Source: Pseudomonadota bacterium (GTDB lineage: Bacteria; Pseudomonadota; Alphaproteobacteria; Rhizobiales; Rhizobiaceae). From it: a stretch of DNA of 12,071 nt. Under the pieces are notes generated by a model. The model did no database searches and was not told the DNA's origin. It saw nothing but the letters and a program-made list of their open reading frames with translations. The stretch covers positions 1 through 12,071 of the forward strand of contig JAEWOP010000224.1 of assembly GCA_023399635.1 (NCBI GenBank), in the 5' to 3' direction. Each line of letters starts with the position of its first letter. Positions within the stretch are counted from its first letter, which is position 1. The position numbers and the translations under genes are program-made. This document shows, one piece after another, positions 1 to 7,599 of the stretch.

Positions 1-2
1 CC

Positions 3-884
3 GAAGGGCTCGATGCCCGGCCTTCGCATGAGATCCTGACGCTTCTCTCCCAAGGTCAGCAATCTGCCGCGAAAGCAGTCGACGCCGCGATCCCCGCAAT
101 CGAAGACGCCGCAACGCTCGCCGCTGAAGCCCTCCGCTCTGGCGGTAAGCTGGTCTATGTCGGCGCCGGCAGCTCCGGGCTGATGGCGATGGCGGACGCG
201 CTCGAGCTTCCTGGCACCTATGGCATCGGCAAGAAGCAAATCATGATCCTCCTTGCTGGCGGAGTGGCGAGCCTCTCCGATCTCGCAGGCTCCCCGGAAG
301 ACGATGTGGAGCAGGCGAGGCGGGACGCGGCGGCCATCGCGGCGGGTGACTGCGTCCTCTGCGTCTCGGCCAGTGGCTCGACACCCTATGCCGTAGCTGT
401 CGCGCAAGAGGCTCGACAGCGCGGGGCAAAGGTCGTGGCCTTGGCGAATAATCCGGGTGCCAAGCTTTTCTCGCATACCGATGTGTCGATCCTTCTTCGA
501 ACGCCGCCCGAAGTGATTGCAGGCTCGACTCGCATGGGCGCGGGCACGGCCCAGAAGATCGCCTTCAACATGCTGTCGACGCTGGTTGGCGTAAAGCTCG
601 GCCATGTGCATGACGGGCATATGGTCAATCTCCATCCGGACAACGAGAAGCTGCGCATCCGTGCTGCACGCATGGTCTCCGAGATCGCCGGCGTCGATAT
701 GGATGAAGCAAGCCGGCATCTGGATGAAGCGGACGGAGCGGTGAAGGTTGCCGTGCTTCTGGCGCGTGGTGCAGCGGATGCCGCTGCTGCACGAGATTTG
801 CTCGCCCGGTCGGGCGAGGCTCTTCGGCCGGCACTCGCCGAGCTGGAGCAGACAGGATCAACAGGGTTCCACAAACGCGCCTGA
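3..884 (+). CDS. murQ: MurQ-family N-acetylmuramic acid 6-phosphate etherase (5' partial)
   Basis: Cytoplasmic SIS-domain protein. In E. coli, MurQ cleaves the D-lactyl ether of MurNAc-6-phosphate, giving GlcNAc-6-phosphate and D-lactate. The frame is open from base 3, and comparison with E. coli MurQ (298 aa, recalled) suggests only about 15-20 N-terminal residues are missing; the first in-frame ATG (183) lies inside the SIS fold and is not the start. A GAGSSG sugar-phosphate loop is at about 163-180. The two catalytic glutamates of E. coli MurQ (E83, E114) align with DALE (Glu codon 204-206) and SPEDD (Glu codon 297-299). The GCKR/MurQ signature reads PPEVIAGSTRMGAGTAQK, with Gly where E. 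coli has Lys. The stop is 25 nt before the binding-protein gene, so it is the first visible gene of the operon. Family is sure; substrate could differ, because rhizobial homologues are divergent. Confidence 0.85.
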   Translation, partial: EGLDARPSHEILTLLSQGQQSAAKAVDAAIPAIEDAATLAAEALRSGGKLVYVGAGSSGLMAMADALELPGTYGIGKKQIMILLAGGVASLSDLAGSPEDDVEQARRDAAAIAAGDCVLCVSASGSTPYAVAVAQEARQRGAKVVALANNPGAKLFSHTDVSILLRTPPEVIAGSTRMGAGTAQKIAFNMLSTLVGVKLGHVHDGHMVNLHPDNEKLRIRAARMVSEIAGVDMDEASRHLDEADGAVKVAVLLARGAADAAAARDLLARSGEALRPALAELEQTGSTGFHKRA

Positions 885-909
885 AAGCGCGAGCAAGAGG
901 GAGAACGAC

Positions 910-2166
910 ATGACCCGCATTCTTAAAAGCATGCTCTTTGCCACGACCGTGCTGGCTCCGGCTGGCATGGCGATGGCGCAGGAGACGCAGCTGACCATCG
1001 AGAGCTGGCGCAATGACGACCTGCCGATCTGGCAGGAGAAGATCATCCCCGCCTTCGAAGCCAAGCACCCCGACATCAAGGTGACCTTCGCGCCGATGGC
1101 GCCGACGGAGTACAATTCGGCCGTCAATGCCAAGCTGGAAGCCGGCACCGCAGGCGACCTGATCACCTGCCGCCCGTTCGACCTGACGCTCGCCATGTTC
1201 GAGAAGGGCCAGCTGGCGCCGCTGAACGATCTGCCGGGCATGGAGAACTTCTCCGACGTCGCTAAGTCCGCCTGGACCACCGACGACGGCGCGACCACCT
1301 TTTGCGTACCCATGGCATCCGTGATCCACGGCTTCATCTACAACAAGGCCGCCTTCGAGGAAGTTGGCGTCGAGGTGCCGAAGACCGAGGAAGAATTCTT
1401 CGCGGTGCTCGAGAAGTTCAAGGAAGACGGCAACTATATCCCGATGGCCATGGGTACGAAGGACCAGTGGGAAGCCGCAACCATGGGCTACTACAACATC
1501 GGCCCGAACTACTGGAAGGGCGAGGAAGGCCGCAAGGCGCTGATTGCCGGCACCCAGAAGCTGACCGACGCACAGTGGGTCGAGCCCTATGCTGCGCTTG
1601 CCAAGTGGAAGGACTATCTCGGCGACGGCTTTGAGGCGCAGACCTATCCGGACAGCCAGAACCTCTTCACGCTCGGCCGCGCCGCTATCTATCCGGCCGG
1701 CTCCTGGGAAATCGCACCCTTCAAGAGCCAGGCCGATTTCGAGATGGGCGCCTTCCCGCCGCCGGTGAAGGCGGAGGGCGACAAGTGCTACATCTCCGAC
1801 CATAACGACATCGGCATTGGCCTAAACGCCAACAGCAAGAACGCTGAAGCCGCCAAGACCTTCCTGTCCTGGGTTGCCTCGCCGGAGTTCGCTGATCTTT
1901 ATGCCAACTCCGCGCCGGGCTTCTTCAGCCTGAACTCCAATCCGGTCACCATGCAGGATGAACTGGCCCAGGAGTTCGTCTCCTGGCGCGAGAACTGCGA
2001 GACGACGATCCGCCCGAGCGCCGCGATCGTCGGTCGCGGCGACCCGAACCTCGACCTCGAGATGTGGCGCGTTTCGGCAAACGTCATCAACGGCACGATG
2101 ACGCCAGAGCAGGCTGGCGAGGAGACCCAGAAGGGCCTCGACAGCTGGTACAAGCCGAAGCAGTAA
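910..2166 (+). CDS. Sugar ABC transporter periplasmic substrate-binding protein
   Basis: Extracellular solute-binding protein of family 1 (UgpB/MalE-like, COG1653 type), 418 aa. It captures a sugar in the periplasm and delivers it to the permeases encoded just downstream. The ATG at 910 is chosen over an upstream in-frame ATG at 748 because it has a GAGGGAGA ribosome site 8 nt away, lies after the murQ stop, and opens a good Sec signal peptide (residues 1-23, cleavage after AMA, mature start QETQ). The mature part has the alternating Trp/Tyr-rich layout of carbohydrate-binding proteins. It has four cysteines (C87, C132, C293, C363), an even number in a periplasmic protein, so disulfides are possible. 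A hairpin after the stop probably limits read-through into the permease genes. Ligand is unknown; the murQ neighbour suggests an amino sugar. Confidence 0.9.
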   Translation: MTRILKSMLFATTVLAPAGMAMAQETQLTIESWRNDDLPIWQEKIIPAFEAKHPDIKVTFAPMAPTEYNSAVNAKLEAGTAGDLITCRPFDLTLAMFEKGQLAPLNDLPGMENFSDVAKSAWTTDDGATTFCVPMASVIHGFIYNKAAFEEVGVEVPKTEEEFFAVLEKFKEDGNYIPMAMGTKDQWEAATMGYYNIGPNYWKGEEGRKALIAGTQKLTDAQWVEPYAALAKWKDYLGDGFEAQTYPDSQNLFTLGRAAIYPAGSWEIAPFKSQADFEMGAFPPPVKAEGDKCYISDHNDIGIGLNANSKNAEAAKTFLSWVASPEFADLYANSAPGFFSLNSNPVTMQDELAQEFVSWRENCETTIRPSAAIVGRGDPNLDLEMWRVSANVINGTMTPEQAGEETQKGLDSWYKPKQ

Positions 2167-2187
2167 GCATTGGCTGAACCTACACTC

Positions 2188-2220
2188 GCCCTCTCCCTTA
2201 TGGGGGAGGGCTTGTTTCTT
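2188..2220 (+). terminator. Intercistronic terminator-like hairpin after the binding-protein gene
   Basis: A 10-bp stem (2188-2197 with 2202-2211, one G-T pair) closes a 4-nt loop and is followed by the T-rich stretch TTGTTTCTT. It begins 21 nt after the binding-protein stop. Because the permease, dehydrogenase and ATPase genes continue on the same strand, it is more likely a partial terminator or mRNA 3'-stabilising hairpin than an operon end. Such a hairpin after the binding-protein gene is known from the E. coli malE-malF gap. Confidence 0.6.
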
Positions 2221-2333
2221 CCCAATGTCGCTAGCCGCTACGCTTGGCCCGTCATCTGATCGGAAGACGCTGGCTGTAGCCGGGCAAATGCCGCTACCAT
2301 GAACTCGGACGAAGCTCGTTTCCGGAAAAGCTG

Positions 2334-3284
2334 ATGAACTCATCCGACATCGCCAACACGCAGATCGCGCCGCCCAAGCGCACCGTCCGCTGGCATATCC
2401 TTGTGTTCCTGGCTCCGGCGTTCGTCGTCTATACAGCAGTGATGATCCTGCCGCTGATCGAGACGCTGAGGCTGTCGCTCTTCAACGTCGTCAACGGCCA
2501 GATGGGGTTCGTTGGATTGGCAAACTTCCAGCGCCTGTTCGGCGACCCGCGGCTGGCCGCGGACTTCTGGAATGCGCTGTGGAATAACACCGTCTTCTTC
2601 TTGATCCACATGGCGGTACAGAACCCGATCGGGATCGCGCTTGCTGCCATGCTGTCATTGCCGGGTTTGCGCTTCGCTGCCCTCTACCGCTCTGCGATCT
2701 TCGTCCCGACGCTGCTCTCCTTCGTCATCGTCGGCTTCATCTGGAAGCTCATCCTCTCGCCCATCTGGGGCATCGCGCCCGGCTTGATGGACCTCGTGGG
2801 CCTGAAGTCGCTGTTTTCCCCATGGCTCGGCAAGCCGGAAAGCGCGCTGATCACCGTGTCGCTGATCTCGGTCTGGCAATATGTCGGCATCCCGATGATG
2901 CTGATCTACGCAGCCCTCCTGAACATTCCCGACGAGGTGCTGGAAGCGGCGGAAATAGACGGCATCACCGGCTGGAGCCAGTTCTGGAAGATCAAGCTGC
3001 CGCTGATCCTGCCTTCCATCGGCATCATCTCGGTGCTCACCTTCGTCGGAAACTTCAACGCCTTCGACCTGATCTATACGGTGCAGGGGGCGCTCGCCGG
3101 ACCGGACGGCTCGACCGACATCCTCGGCACGCTGCTCTACCGCACCTTCTTCGGTTTCCAGAACCAGATGGGCAACCGCCCGATGGGGGCGACCATCGCA
3201 ACCGTGATGTTCCTGATCATCCTTGCCGGCGTGTCGCTCTACCTCTTCGTCATCCAGCGGCGCATCCGCCGCTATCAGTTCTGA
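2334..3284 (+). CDS. Sugar ABC transporter permease (MalF/UgpA type)
   Basis: Inner-membrane permease, 316 aa, one half of the translocation channel. Six hydrophobic segments are visible at about residues 21-43, 86-108, 117-140, 171-195, 225-247 and 286-307. The cytoplasmic EAA loop that docks on the ATPase is complete and canonical: E204-A-A, G210, then I220-x-L222-P223. The N-terminus is short, without the extra segments of E. coli MalF, as usual for the CUT1 family. The start at 2334 has a modest GGAAAAG ribosome site only 3 nt away. The stop is followed after 10 nt by the second permease gene. The 167-nt gap before this gene holds a hairpin and a possible 11-codon mini-ORF. Confidence 0.92.
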   Translation: MNSSDIANTQIAPPKRTVRWHILVFLAPAFVVYTAVMILPLIETLRLSLFNVVNGQMGFVGLANFQRLFGDPRLAADFWNALWNNTVFFLIHMAVQNPIGIALAAMLSLPGLRFAALYRSAIFVPTLLSFVIVGFIWKLILSPIWGIAPGLMDLVGLKSLFSPWLGKPESALITVSLISVWQYVGIPMMLIYAALLNIPDEVLEAAEIDGITGWSQFWKIKLPLILPSIGIISVLTFVGNFNAFDLIYTVQGALAGPDGSTDILGTLLYRTFFGFQNQMGNRPMGATIATVMFLIILAGVSLYLFVIQRRIRRYQF

Positions 3285-3294
3285 GGGAGGCGAG

Positions 3295-4134
3295 ATGCCC
3301 AAGGCACGTTCTTCCCTTCTCCGCTCCGGCCTTATCCATGTGGCGTTGATCACCTACACCGCCATTGCCATCTTCCCGGTCTTCCTGACCCTTGTGAACT
3401 CGCTGAAGGCGCGCAACGCCATCTTCCGTGAGCCAATGGCCCTGCCGACGCCGAAGACCTTCAGCCTCATCGGCTACGAGACGGTGCTAAAGCAGGGCGA
3501 TTTTGTCGGCTATTTCCAGAACAGCCTGATCGTCACTGTCATCGCGATTGCCCTTGTGTTGCTGTTCGGCGCCATGGCGGCCTTTGCGCTCTCGGAGTAT
3601 CGCTTCCGGGGCAATACGATGATGGGCCTTTATCTCGCACTCGGCATCATGATCCCGATCCGCCTCGGCACGGTTGCCATCCTGCAGGGCATGGTGGCGA
3701 CGGGGCTGGTGAACACGCTGACGGCGCTGATCCTCGTCTACACGGCGCAAGGCCTGCCGCTGGCGATCTTCATCCTGTCTGAATTCATGCGCACCGTTTC
3801 CGACGACTTGAAGAATGCCGGCCGCATCGACGGCCTGTCGGAATACGCGATCTTCTTCCGCCTCGTCCTGCCGCTGGTGCGGCCCGCGATGGCGACGGTC
3901 GCCGTCTTTACCATGATCCCGATCTGGAACGACCTGTGGTTCCCGCTGATCCTGGCGCCAGGGGAGGCGACCAAGACGATCACGCTCGGCGCCCAGATGT
4001 TTATCGGCCAGTACGTCACCAATTGGAACGCGGTTCTTTCGGCGCTGTCGCTCGCCATCCTGCCGGTTCTGGTTCTCTACGTCATCTTCTCGCGGCAGTT
4101 GATCCGCGGCATTACCTCCGGAGCAGTGAAGTGA
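3295..4134 (+). CDS. Sugar ABC transporter permease (MalG/UgpE type)
   Basis: Second inner-membrane channel subunit, 279 aa, the normal size for MalG-type permeases. Hydrophobic segments lie at about residues 13-35, 76-99, 109-131, 141-162, 197-219 and 247-266. The EAA loop is present as N174-A-G-R-I-D-G180 followed by V191-L192-P193; Asn replaces the first Glu, a variation common in MalG-like subunits. The ATG at 3295 is preferred to the in-frame ATG at 3223 because it is preceded by GGGAGG (3285-3290) directly after the upstream permease stop, while 3223 lies inside that gene. Its TGA overlaps the next gene's GTG start (GTGA), implying translational coupling with the dehydrogenase. Confidence 0.92.
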   Translation: MPKARSSLLRSGLIHVALITYTAIAIFPVFLTLVNSLKARNAIFREPMALPTPKTFSLIGYETVLKQGDFVGYFQNSLIVTVIAIALVLLFGAMAAFALSEYRFRGNTMMGLYLALGIMIPIRLGTVAILQGMVATGLVNTLTALILVYTAQGLPLAIFILSEFMRTVSDDLKNAGRIDGLSEYAIFFRLVLPLVRPAMATVAVFTMIPIWNDLWFPLILAPGEATKTITLGAQMFIGQYVTNWNAVLSALSLAILPVLVLYVIFSRQLIRGITSGAVK

Positions 4135-5195
4135 ATACCCCAGACAAGCCCATCCGCGTCCTCGTCGCCGGCCTCGGCAACATGGGCCGCAGCCATGCGC
4201 TGGCCTACCACAACAACCCGGGCTTCGAGATTGTCGGTTTCGTCAACCGTTCGGAGGTGACGTTGCCGGAAGAACTGCAGGGCTACACGATCCATCCCTC
4301 CTTTCCCGAGGCGCTTGCGGAACTGAAGCCGGACATCTGCTCCATCTGCACCTATTCCGACAGCCATGCCGATTATGCCGTCATGGCCTTCGAGGCCGGG
4401 TGCCACGTGTTTGTAGAAAAGCCGCTGGCAACGACCGTGGCGGATGCCGAGCGGGTTGTTGCAGCAGCCAAGGCCGCTGACCGCAAGCTAGTGATCGGGT
4501 ATATCCTGCGCCACCATCCGTCTTGGATGCGGCTGATCGAGGAGGCGCGCAAGCTCGGGCCGCCTTACGTCTTCCGCATGAACCTCAACCAGCAGTCCTC
4601 GGGCCCCACCTGGGAAACGCACAAGGCGCTGATGCAGACGACATCGCCGATCGTCGATTGCGGGGTGCACTATGTCGACGTCATGTGCCAGATCACCGAT
4701 GCCAAGCCCGTCCAGGTGCGCGGGATGGGCCTGCGTCTCTCCGACGAGGTGGCGCCGGACATGTATAATTACGGCCACCTGCAGGTGATGTTCGATGACG
4801 GCTCGGTCGGCTGGTACGAAGCCGGCTGGGGCCCGATGATCTCCGAAACGGCCTTCTTCGTGAAGGACGTGATGTCGCCGAAGGGATCGGTATCGATCGT
4901 CATGGACCCGAACGCCAAGTCCGACGACATCGATACCCACACGAAGACCTCGCTGATTCGGGTTCATACTGCCGAAACAGGCCCCGACGGGAAGTTCCTG
5001 CGTCCGGACGAGGATCTGGCCATGGCTGGCGAACCGGGGCACCAGGATCTCTGCGACATGGAACAAGCCTATGTGCTCAAGGCTATTCGCGAGGACATTG
5101 ACCTCGACCGCCACATGAACGACGCCGTGCAGTCGCTGCGCATCTGCCTGGCGGCCGACCAGAGCGTGCGAACCGGCGCGCCGGTCATTCTATAA
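4131..5195 (+). CDS. Gfo/Idh/MocA-family NAD(P)-dependent oxidoreductase
   Basis: Cytoplasmic sugar or polyol dehydrogenase family, 354 aa. An N-terminal Rossmann fold begins with VLVAGLGNMG (G14-x-G16-x-x-G19) and contains the family's E96-K97-P98 motif, whose Lys contacts cofactor and substrate. The C-terminal substrate domain carries D176-x-G-x-H180, the usual catalytic Asp/His pair. The start is the GTG at 4131, overlapping the permease stop, with GGAG (4120-4123) 7 nt upstream; reading further upstream in frame only reuses permease DNA. The place between permease and ATPase genes suggests it acts on the imported sugar or a derivative. Family members range from inositol and glucose dehydrogenases to NAD-dependent glycosidases (GH109), so the reaction cannot be named. 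Confidence 0.88.
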   Translation: MNTPDKPIRVLVAGLGNMGRSHALAYHNNPGFEIVGFVNRSEVTLPEELQGYTIHPSFPEALAELKPDICSICTYSDSHADYAVMAFEAGCHVFVEKPLATTVADAERVVAAAKAADRKLVIGYILRHHPSWMRLIEEARKLGPPYVFRMNLNQQSSGPTWETHKALMQTTSPIVDCGVHYVDVMCQITDAKPVQVRGMGLRLSDEVAPDMYNYGHLQVMFDDGSVGWYEAGWGPMISETAFFVKDVMSPKGSVSIVMDPNAKSDDIDTHTKTSLIRVHTAETGPDGKFLRPDEDLAMAGEPGHQDLCDMEQAYVLKAIREDIDLDRHMNDAVQSLRICLAADQSVRTGAPVIL

Positions 5196-5206
5196 GGAAT
5201 AACGCC

Positions 5207-6211
5207 TTGGGCTCGCTGCAACTTTCTTCGATCCGCAAGTCATTCGGCACGCATGAGGTGCTGAAGGGCATAGACCTGGAGGTAAAGGACGGGGAGTTCG
5301 TCATCTTCGTCGGTCCCTCCGGCTGCGGAAAATCGACGCTGCTCCGGGTGATTGCCGGCCTCGAGGATGCCACCTCCGGCAGCGTCAAGATCGATGGTGC
5401 AGAGGTCGTCAACACCCCGCCGGCCAAGCGCGGCATCGCCATGGTCTTCCAGTCCTATGCGCTTTATCCGCACCTCACGGTAAAGGATAACATGGGGCTG
5501 GGGCTGAAGCAGGCAGGCGAGGGGAAGGCGGTGATCGAGGAGCGGGTTGCGAAGGCCTCTGCCATGCTGTCGCTCGATCCCTATCTGGCGCGTCGCCCGG
5601 CGGAGCTTTCCGGCGGCCAGCGCCAGCGCGTCGCCATCGGCCGCGCCATTGTCCGCGAACCGAAACTCTTCCTGTTTGACGAGCCGCTGTCCAACCTCGA
5701 CGCGGCACTTCGGGTTCAGACGCGTCTCGAAATTGCAGCCCTCCATCGACGCCTGAAGGCCACGATGATCTACGTCACCCACGATCAGGTTGAGGCGATG
5801 ACGCTGGCCGACAAGATCGTCGTGCTGAATGCTGGCGCCATCGAGCAGATCGGCTCACCGATGGAGCTCTACAACCGCCCAGCCAACCTCTTTGTCGCAG
5901 GCTTCATCGGCTCGCCGCAGATGAACTTCATCGAGGCAGGGCGCCTGAACGAGCAGGGTGCTTCCACGATTGGCATCCGTCCTGAGCACATCACCTTGTC
6001 GCGCGAGGCCGGCACCTGGAAGGGGCGGGTGGAGCATGCCGAGCACCTGGGCGCCGACACCATCGTTTATCTGGAAACGGAAGCGACTGGCTTGCTGACG
6101 GTCCGCCTCTTCGGTGAACATCCTTACGCGACCGACGATATCGTCTTCGCCACGCCCGATGCCGCCAGCATGCACCGCTTCGATGCCGAAGGCCGGGCAA
6201 TCCGGGCTTAG
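5207..6211 (+). CDS. ugpC: Sugar ABC transporter ATP-binding protein (MalK/UgpC type)
   Basis: Cytoplasmic ATPase that powers the importer, 334 aa, slightly shorter than the 350-370 aa usual for MalK/UgpC. All nucleotide-site motifs are intact: Walker A GPSGCGKST (36-44), Q-loop Q82, signature LSGGQ (134-138), Walker B LFLFDE (D158, E159), D-loop SNLD and switch H192 in THDQ. A C-terminal OB/TOBE-type regulatory domain starts at about residue 235 (IGIRPEH at about 253-259). The start is a TTG at 5207 with AAGGAA (5194-5199) 7 nt upstream and no better ATG nearby. It is the last gene of the operon; its stop lies 10 nt from the stop of the convergent lipoprotein gene. The symbol marks the subfamily only; the substrate is probably not glycerol-3-phosphate. 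Confidence 0.92.
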   Translation: MGSLQLSSIRKSFGTHEVLKGIDLEVKDGEFVIFVGPSGCGKSTLLRVIAGLEDATSGSVKIDGAEVVNTPPAKRGIAMVFQSYALYPHLTVKDNMGLGLKQAGEGKAVIEERVAKASAMLSLDPYLARRPAELSGGQRQRVAIGRAIVREPKLFLFDEPLSNLDAALRVQTRLEIAALHRRLKATMIYVTHDQVEAMTLADKIVVLNAGAIEQIGSPMELYNRPANLFVAGFIGSPQMNFIEAGRLNEQGASTIGIRPEHITLSREAGTWKGRVEHAEHLGADTIVYLETEATGLLTVRLFGEHPYATDDIVFATPDAASMHRFDAEGRAIRA

Positions 6212-6221
6212 CCGTCGCTTT

Positions 6222-7478
6222 CTACTGAGGGATCGTGGAAATGATGGTGTTTTCGAAGGAGCGCCCAACCCGGCGAAGCTGTTCGTCGTAGTTGCGGCGG
6301 GTGTTCGTATCAAAGACCGCGATCGGCGCGTTGACCGTGGCGCTTGCCACTCCTCCGACCGTCTGGGCCGTCCCGAGCGCGACCGCCCCGATCCGATCGC
6401 CAAGGCCGATATTGGAGTCGGTGATCGCCTGGCCGGTCAGCAGCCGTGTCCCGATCAACTGCACCACCTGCGGGCTTTGCGCAAACTTGCCGTGATTGAG
6501 CGGGTCTCCGCTTTGCAGCGCCGTAAGGTCGATGATGGAGATGCCGGCAGCCTCGAACTGCGTCCGGTAAGGCGCCACGGGCGGGTCGATCTGGCCCAAC
6601 CGGTCGATATTGCCGGAGATCCGGCGAGAAAGCTGCAACGCCCGGTCATCACGGGACACGAAGAGCGTAAAGTCAGGCCGGCTTGAACCCAAGGCGCGAT
6701 ATTGTTGCCCGAACACGTCCACATCCAGATCGGGCGAGGCGAGAATGACGTTCTGGATCTTCGGAGAAACGCGGCCGTCGCGGATGGCCATCTGCCGGAG
6801 CGCCTCGACTGTCAGCCACGAACCCATGGAATGCGCCATGACCGTGACTTCCCGAACCTTCGGGTTGTCGGCGATCGAATCCAGCATCTCTTCCAGAGCA
6901 TCGCGCGAATAATTGGTGCTTTCCTTGTCGTAATTATAGTCGAAGATCGATGCGCGTGACGGCCAGGTGAATAGAATCGGCGCGACGTCAGCCTTGGAGT
7001 CATGCACAATCTGGGCAAAGCGATAGACGGCATCTTCATAGCGGTTGTTGAAGCCGTGGACGAATACGAGCACACGGCCACTCGGCGGCAGATGGCGGAC
7101 AAGCCAACGCCTCGCGCCCGCCGCATCGACCGGCGCAACGCGCGCAGTCGCGAACTCGCGTGCGGGATCGGCAGGCAGCTTCTTCGGCCACTGAACCTCA
7201 CCCACCTTCCGGTTGGCGTCCGGCGGGATGGAAACAGCAATGTCGGTGATCTTCAGCCCCGTACCGCGCTCGCCGGAAAACAGGATGCCGGGCTCCTCCG
7301 CGGGAGACCGCGTGGTCGCCACCAGCATGTCGACCTGCGGACCCGCCGCAGTCGCTGCCTCGGCAGTGGGAACCAGCACGCCCTCGGCTCGCCCGGCGCA
7401 GCCGGAAAGGCAGGCGGCAAGAGACAAAGCTACGGCAATTGATGCAAGGCGTGAACAGGTGAAGAGACCAGTTTCCAT
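6222..7478 (-). CDS. Alpha/beta-hydrolase lipoprotein (DUF900/COG4782-like)
   Basis: Putative envelope-anchored esterase/lipase-like hydrolase, 418 aa. The N-terminus is a lipoprotein signal: hydrophobic residues 11-23 and lipobox L24-S-G-C27, so the mature protein should be lipid-attached at C27. The alpha/beta-hydrolase core begins with LVFVHGFNN (HG at 141-142, oxyanion region). The nucleophile elbow is AHSMG with S217, where the usual first Gly is Ala. D250 in ASPDLD and H329 in NHGKF are reasonable acid and base candidates. This matches the family of secreted DUF900 hydrolases widespread in rhizobia; substrate unknown. The ATG at 7478 is the only good start, but GGCGGG directly abuts it, so ribosome binding would be atypical. 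It is convergent with the ATPase gene and not part of the sugar operon. Confidence 0.82.
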   Translation of the reverse strand: METGLFTCSRLASIAVALSLAACLSGCAGRAEGVLVPTAEAATAAGPQVDMLVATTRSPAEEPGILFSGERGTGLKITDIAVSIPPDANRKVGEVQWPKKLPADPAREFATARVAPVDAAGARRWLVRHLPPSGRVLVFVHGFNNRYEDAVYRFAQIVHDSKADVAPILFTWPSRASIFDYNYDKESTNYSRDALEEMLDSIADNPKVREVTVMAHSMGSWLTVEALRQMAIRDGRVSPKIQNVILASPDLDVDVFGQQYRALGSSRPDFTLFVSRDDRALQLSRRISGNIDRLGQIDPPVAPYRTQFEAAGISIIDLTALQSGDPLNHGKFAQSPQVVQLIGTRLLTGQAITDSNIGLGDRIGAVALGTAQTVGGVASATVNAPIAVFDTNTRRNYDEQLRRVGRSFENTIISTIPQ

Positions 7479-7483
7479 CCCGC

Positions 7484-7512
7484 CATTCAGCGGGATTGAA
7501 CACGGATGTCAA
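7484..7512 (-). promoter_or_regulatory. Possible promoter of the lipoprotein gene
   Basis: On the minus strand a perfect TTGACA (7512-7507) is followed after 17 nt by TGAATG (7489-7484), a poor -10. The -10 candidate is bracketed by the inverted repeat CCCGC/GCGGG (7479-7483 and 7490-7494). If used, transcription would start at or next to the ATG at 7478, giving a leaderless message, which would fit the missing spaced ribosome site. The weak -10 keeps confidence low. Confidence 0.3.
7489..7501 (+). repeat. Imperfect 13-nt copy of the tRNA-Ala T-arm segment (distal)
   Basis: AGCGGGATTGAAC differs at one base from AGCGGGATCGAAC inside the tRNA-Ala gene, in the same orientation. The two copies flank the AT-richer orphan gene. 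They could be traces of an attachment-site duplication, or chance. Confidence 0.3.
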
Positions 7513-7599
7513 TCGCGGGAAGGACGATCTGCCTGACCACGACAAGCCCGCTGTGGGTTGCGGAGCGGCGGTCCCCATACGTCTCGTGCGGGTATAGCT

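Noticed and set aside
748..909. N-terminal extension of the binding protein from the ATG at 748
   Set aside because: It overlaps murQ in another frame and would hide the clear signal peptide that begins at 910 after a good ribosome site.
625..1803. 392-aa minus-strand ORF
   Set aside because: Antisense to murQ and the binding-protein gene; open only because of GC-rich codon bias, with low-complexity Arg/Leu/His composition and no recognisable motif.
6212..6221. Bidirectional terminator between the ATPase and hydrolase genes
   Set aside because: The stops are only 10 nt apart and no stem with a T-tract could be found around them.
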